From positions 659,601-723,600 of the forward strand of contig CAUYUJ010016360.1 in assembly GCA_963575745.1 (NCBI GenBank): a DNA stretch of 64,000 nucleotides, in the 5' to 3' direction. Shown one piece after another: positions 62,097 through 64,000 of this stretch (position 1 is its first letter; each line of letters starts with the position of its first letter). The notes beneath the pieces are model-generated. The model saw nothing but the letters and a program-made list of their open reading frames with translations, was not told where the DNA came from and made no database searches. The translations under genes were made by a program, and so were the position numbers. Source of the DNA: Prorocentrum cordatum (Eukaryota; Sar; Dinophyceae; Prorocentrales; Prorocentraceae).

Positions 62097-64000
62097 ATGT
62101 CGGAGGAGCTGGGATCCGAATGGATGGCGGATCTGGCCAAGACCTTGACTGAGGGCAGCCACATGGACGACGCGTCGACTGTGGCTCCTTTGGATGACGA
62201 CGTTGCCGAAGATTATGAGATCGACGACCACTTCATCTCGAATATGAACTTCTTCCAGGTGCGCACCTGCAACGTTTGTCGGCACTCTTCTACGGAACTC
62301 AACCCGCTCACCGCAGGTCCATACCGGCGATCCCTCACGCACCCCACCTGGCCGTGGCTCCACGGCACGCCGTCGGCTCCGCGCGGCTTCGCCTGCCGCC
62401 TGTGCCACTTCACGCGCGAGCTCGGCGGGTTCCAAGAGGAACATGGCACAATGACGAACGTCGTCACGAACGCCAAGAACACCAAGGAGTACCCGACCTT
62501 GCTCGACGAGTTCATGGGTGCACAGGACGAGCTCGTCAAGCAGGTGAACGCGGGGAAGATCTCTCAGAAGCTCCGCGGGGCGAAGAAGGCGGACGCAAAG
62601 GCGAATCTGGGCAACGCCAGGAAGAAGGTCATAAGCTTGATTCAAACCGAGGGCGTGCGCTCGAAGCTGAAGTTCAAGGCGTGGCCATTGGATGAGTGGA
62701 AGAAAAGCAATGCTGGCAGGGACCCTCACGACGAAGGCCACTTGGTGAAGAAGATCCCCTACCCCGGCAAGGGCGTCATCTGGTGCGTGCTGCTGAGGAA
62801 GGGGGAGGACAATGCAGCTGACGTCGAGATCGAGTCCTCCATGTTGGCCGAGGCTCGAGAGGAGGTTGACGACGGGAACAACAGGCTCAGGCAGGGCCAA
62901 GAGATGGCTAAGTTCAAGGCTATGCAGTCGGCGCTGATCGGCGACGCCGCAGGTGACCAAGGGAAGGCAAAGGCGTACAAGCCTTCCCCCAGCGAGCGAA
63001 GTCCGGCGCAGGAGTGGGGTGAGGGGGGGGCCATCACTGTCGACGAGAGCCAGCCGATGGACGGTGATGACGAGGAGGAGGACGACGAGGAGCCCGAGGA
63101 CGCGGTCATGAATGCCCTCCAGGACTCGCTGCTGGGCGACTTCCTCAAGGAAGGCGACGTGGCGGCGGGCAGGCCGAGTAAGCCGCCTGGAGGTCAGGGG
63201 CGCGGCTCCTCAAGCAAGGGTGCGGCCGCCAAGAGCAAGGCAAAGTCTAAGGCAAAGCAAAAGGCCCAGCCGATGATGGACTCGACGCCCGACTCCTGCA
63301 AGCGGCCTCCCACGGACACTGGCCCCTCCAGCGCATCTGGTGACAAGAGGCAGCGTGGAGCCCTCCGTGCCCCGCAGGTCGTCATGTCGGTGGACGAGAT
63401 TCTCACCGGCGAGGGCTTCGACGAGATCGAGGCCAAGGTGAAGAACACGTTCGAGCTTTTGCGCAGTGACGAGTTCGGCCACATCTTCATGAACGCGGAG
63501 CAGACGAAGGCGATGGTGGCCAAGAGTGTCGAGCTGGGTAAGACGTTGACGACCGCGGCGAAGGAGATCAACGACATTGACGGCAAATTGAACAAGCGAT
63601 CGACCACGCCGCGTGAGTGTCTGGAAAAGCTCCGCCGGCGCCGCACTACCATTCGGAAGGTCATCGGCGTCCTGTCAGACATGGGCAAGCGGGATAAGGA
63701 CGTGACCAGGCTGAAGGCTTCTATCGAGGAGACTCAGGACGAAGTTGTATGGGGCGATGGCCTTACCGCCATTCTCGTGAAGGAGAACCTGTGCGAGCTC
63801 GCTCGCTTCGCTAAGGTGGAGCAGATGAGGGCTGAATACGTCAAGCTATCCGAGGGCGTGCAGTTCTGGGGGCGCTACGAGACGGCCGCCATCAACTCTT
63901 TCGCTGCCGACGTGGTCGAGGAGAGCATGCAGAGGGTCGCCTCGACGTTTGGTCGTGCACAGCGGGGGGCGGCATCTGCACCCGAGCCCCCCGTCTCATC
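62097..64000 (+). CDS. Large unknown protein with two CxxC pairs, incomplete at window end
   Basis: Open from the ATG at 62097 to the window end: 634 codons without a stop. The frame is also open upstream to about 61950, so the start may lie earlier. The N-terminus is acidic. Cys58-xx-Cys61 and Cys100-xx-Cys103 (RTCNVCRHSS and GFACRLCHFT) suggest one zinc site closed over a WPWLHGTPSAPRG linker. A Lys-rich helical region follows, then an acidic stretch (DGDDEEEDDEEPEDA, about residues 322-337), a KGAAAKSKAKSKAKQKA stretch (about 374-390) that could be a nuclear signal or bind nucleic acid, and a long helical C-terminal part. I do not recognise the family; a nuclear protein is an inference. 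It is the longest uninterrupted coding frame with non-repetitive composition in the window. Confidence 0.75.
   Translation, partial: MSEELGSEWMADLAKTLTEGSHMDDASTVAPLDDDVAEDYEIDDHFISNMNFFQVRTCNVCRHSSTELNPLTAGPYRRSLTHPTWPWLHGTPSAPRGFACRLCHFTRELGGFQEEHGTMTNVVTNAKNTKEYPTLLDEFMGAQDELVKQVNAGKISQKLRGAKKADAKANLGNARKKVISLIQTEGVRSKLKFKAWPLDEWKKSNAGRDPHDEGHLVKKIPYPGKGVIWCVLLRKGEDNAADVEIESSMLAEAREEVDDGNNRLRQGQEMAKFKAMQSALIGDAAGDQGKAKAYKPSPSERSPAQEWGEGGAITVDESQPMDGDDEEEDDEEPEDAVMNALQDSLLGDFLKEGDVAAGRPSKPPGGQGRGSSSKGAAAKSKAKSKAKQKAQPMMDSTPDSCKRPPTDTGPSSASGDKRQRGALRAPQVVMSVDEILTGEGFDEIEAKVKNTFELLRSDEFGHIFMNAEQTKAMVAKSVELGKTLTTAAKEINDIDGKLNKRSTTPRECLEKLRRRRTTIRKVIGVLSDMGKRDKDVTRLKASIEETQDEVVWGDGLTAILVKENLCELARFAKVEQMRAEYVKLSEGVQFWGRYETAAINSFAADVVEESMQRVASTFGRAQRGAASAPEPPVS

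Overview
The window looks like nuclear DNA of a dinoflagellate. It is GC-rich, with few genes and very many repeats. Exons are joined by GT, GC and GA donors to AG|G acceptors. The mobile elements are LINE-like, with reverse transcriptase, RNase H and Cys-rich tails. One retroelement is preceded by a 17/21 match to the dinoflagellate trans-spliced leader. I cannot name the species. Genera with very large introns, such as Prorocentrum or Polarella, are possible.

Layout. (1) 2.0-22.5 kb holds one EF-hand gene on the plus strand, rebuilt here from six short exons (1998-2162, 8847-8946, 11154-11296, 13300-13389, 19281-19371, 22280-22501). Its introns are 2.0-6.7 kb long and packed with foldback elements, a TA-flanked MITE, minisatellites and microsatellites. 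The reading phase matches at every junction; only the fourth donor is abnormal. (2) 24.4-27.7 kb is a LINE-like element with reverse transcriptase, Cys/His motif, RNase H and Cys-rich tail. Frameshifts and stops break it, and a strong hairpin follows it. (3) 34.1-44.3 kb is a second LINE-like element. A 2-kb block of tandem duplications and GT repeats splits its reverse transcriptase, and further sequence splits it from its RNase H. (4) 44.5-46.7 kb is a third LINE-like element on the minus strand, tail to tail with the second. (5) 46.8-53.5 kb is mostly repeats: an inverted copy of the 4.2-4.7 kb repeat block, a 90-bp Cys-codon-rich minisatellite with a 1,027-bp duplication, and foldbacks. 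(6) 53.55-58.6 kb is a five-exon plus-strand gene for a protein of about 1,000 residues. It has a possible DDE/RNase H-fold core and a Cys/His tail, and a TAA interrupts the last exon. (7) 59-61 kb has GAT repeats and a near-perfect palindrome of about 400 bp. (8) 62.1-64.0 kb is an open reading frame of at least 634 codons with two CxxC pairs, an acidic stretch and a Lys/Ala-rich stretch. It runs off the window end.

The genes do not form a pathway. The EF-hand gene is likely a Ca2+-binding protein. The 53.5-58.6 kb and 62-64 kb genes look like lineage-specific or transposon-derived proteins. The rest is transposon remains and tandem arrays. All family calls are by eye, without database searches.
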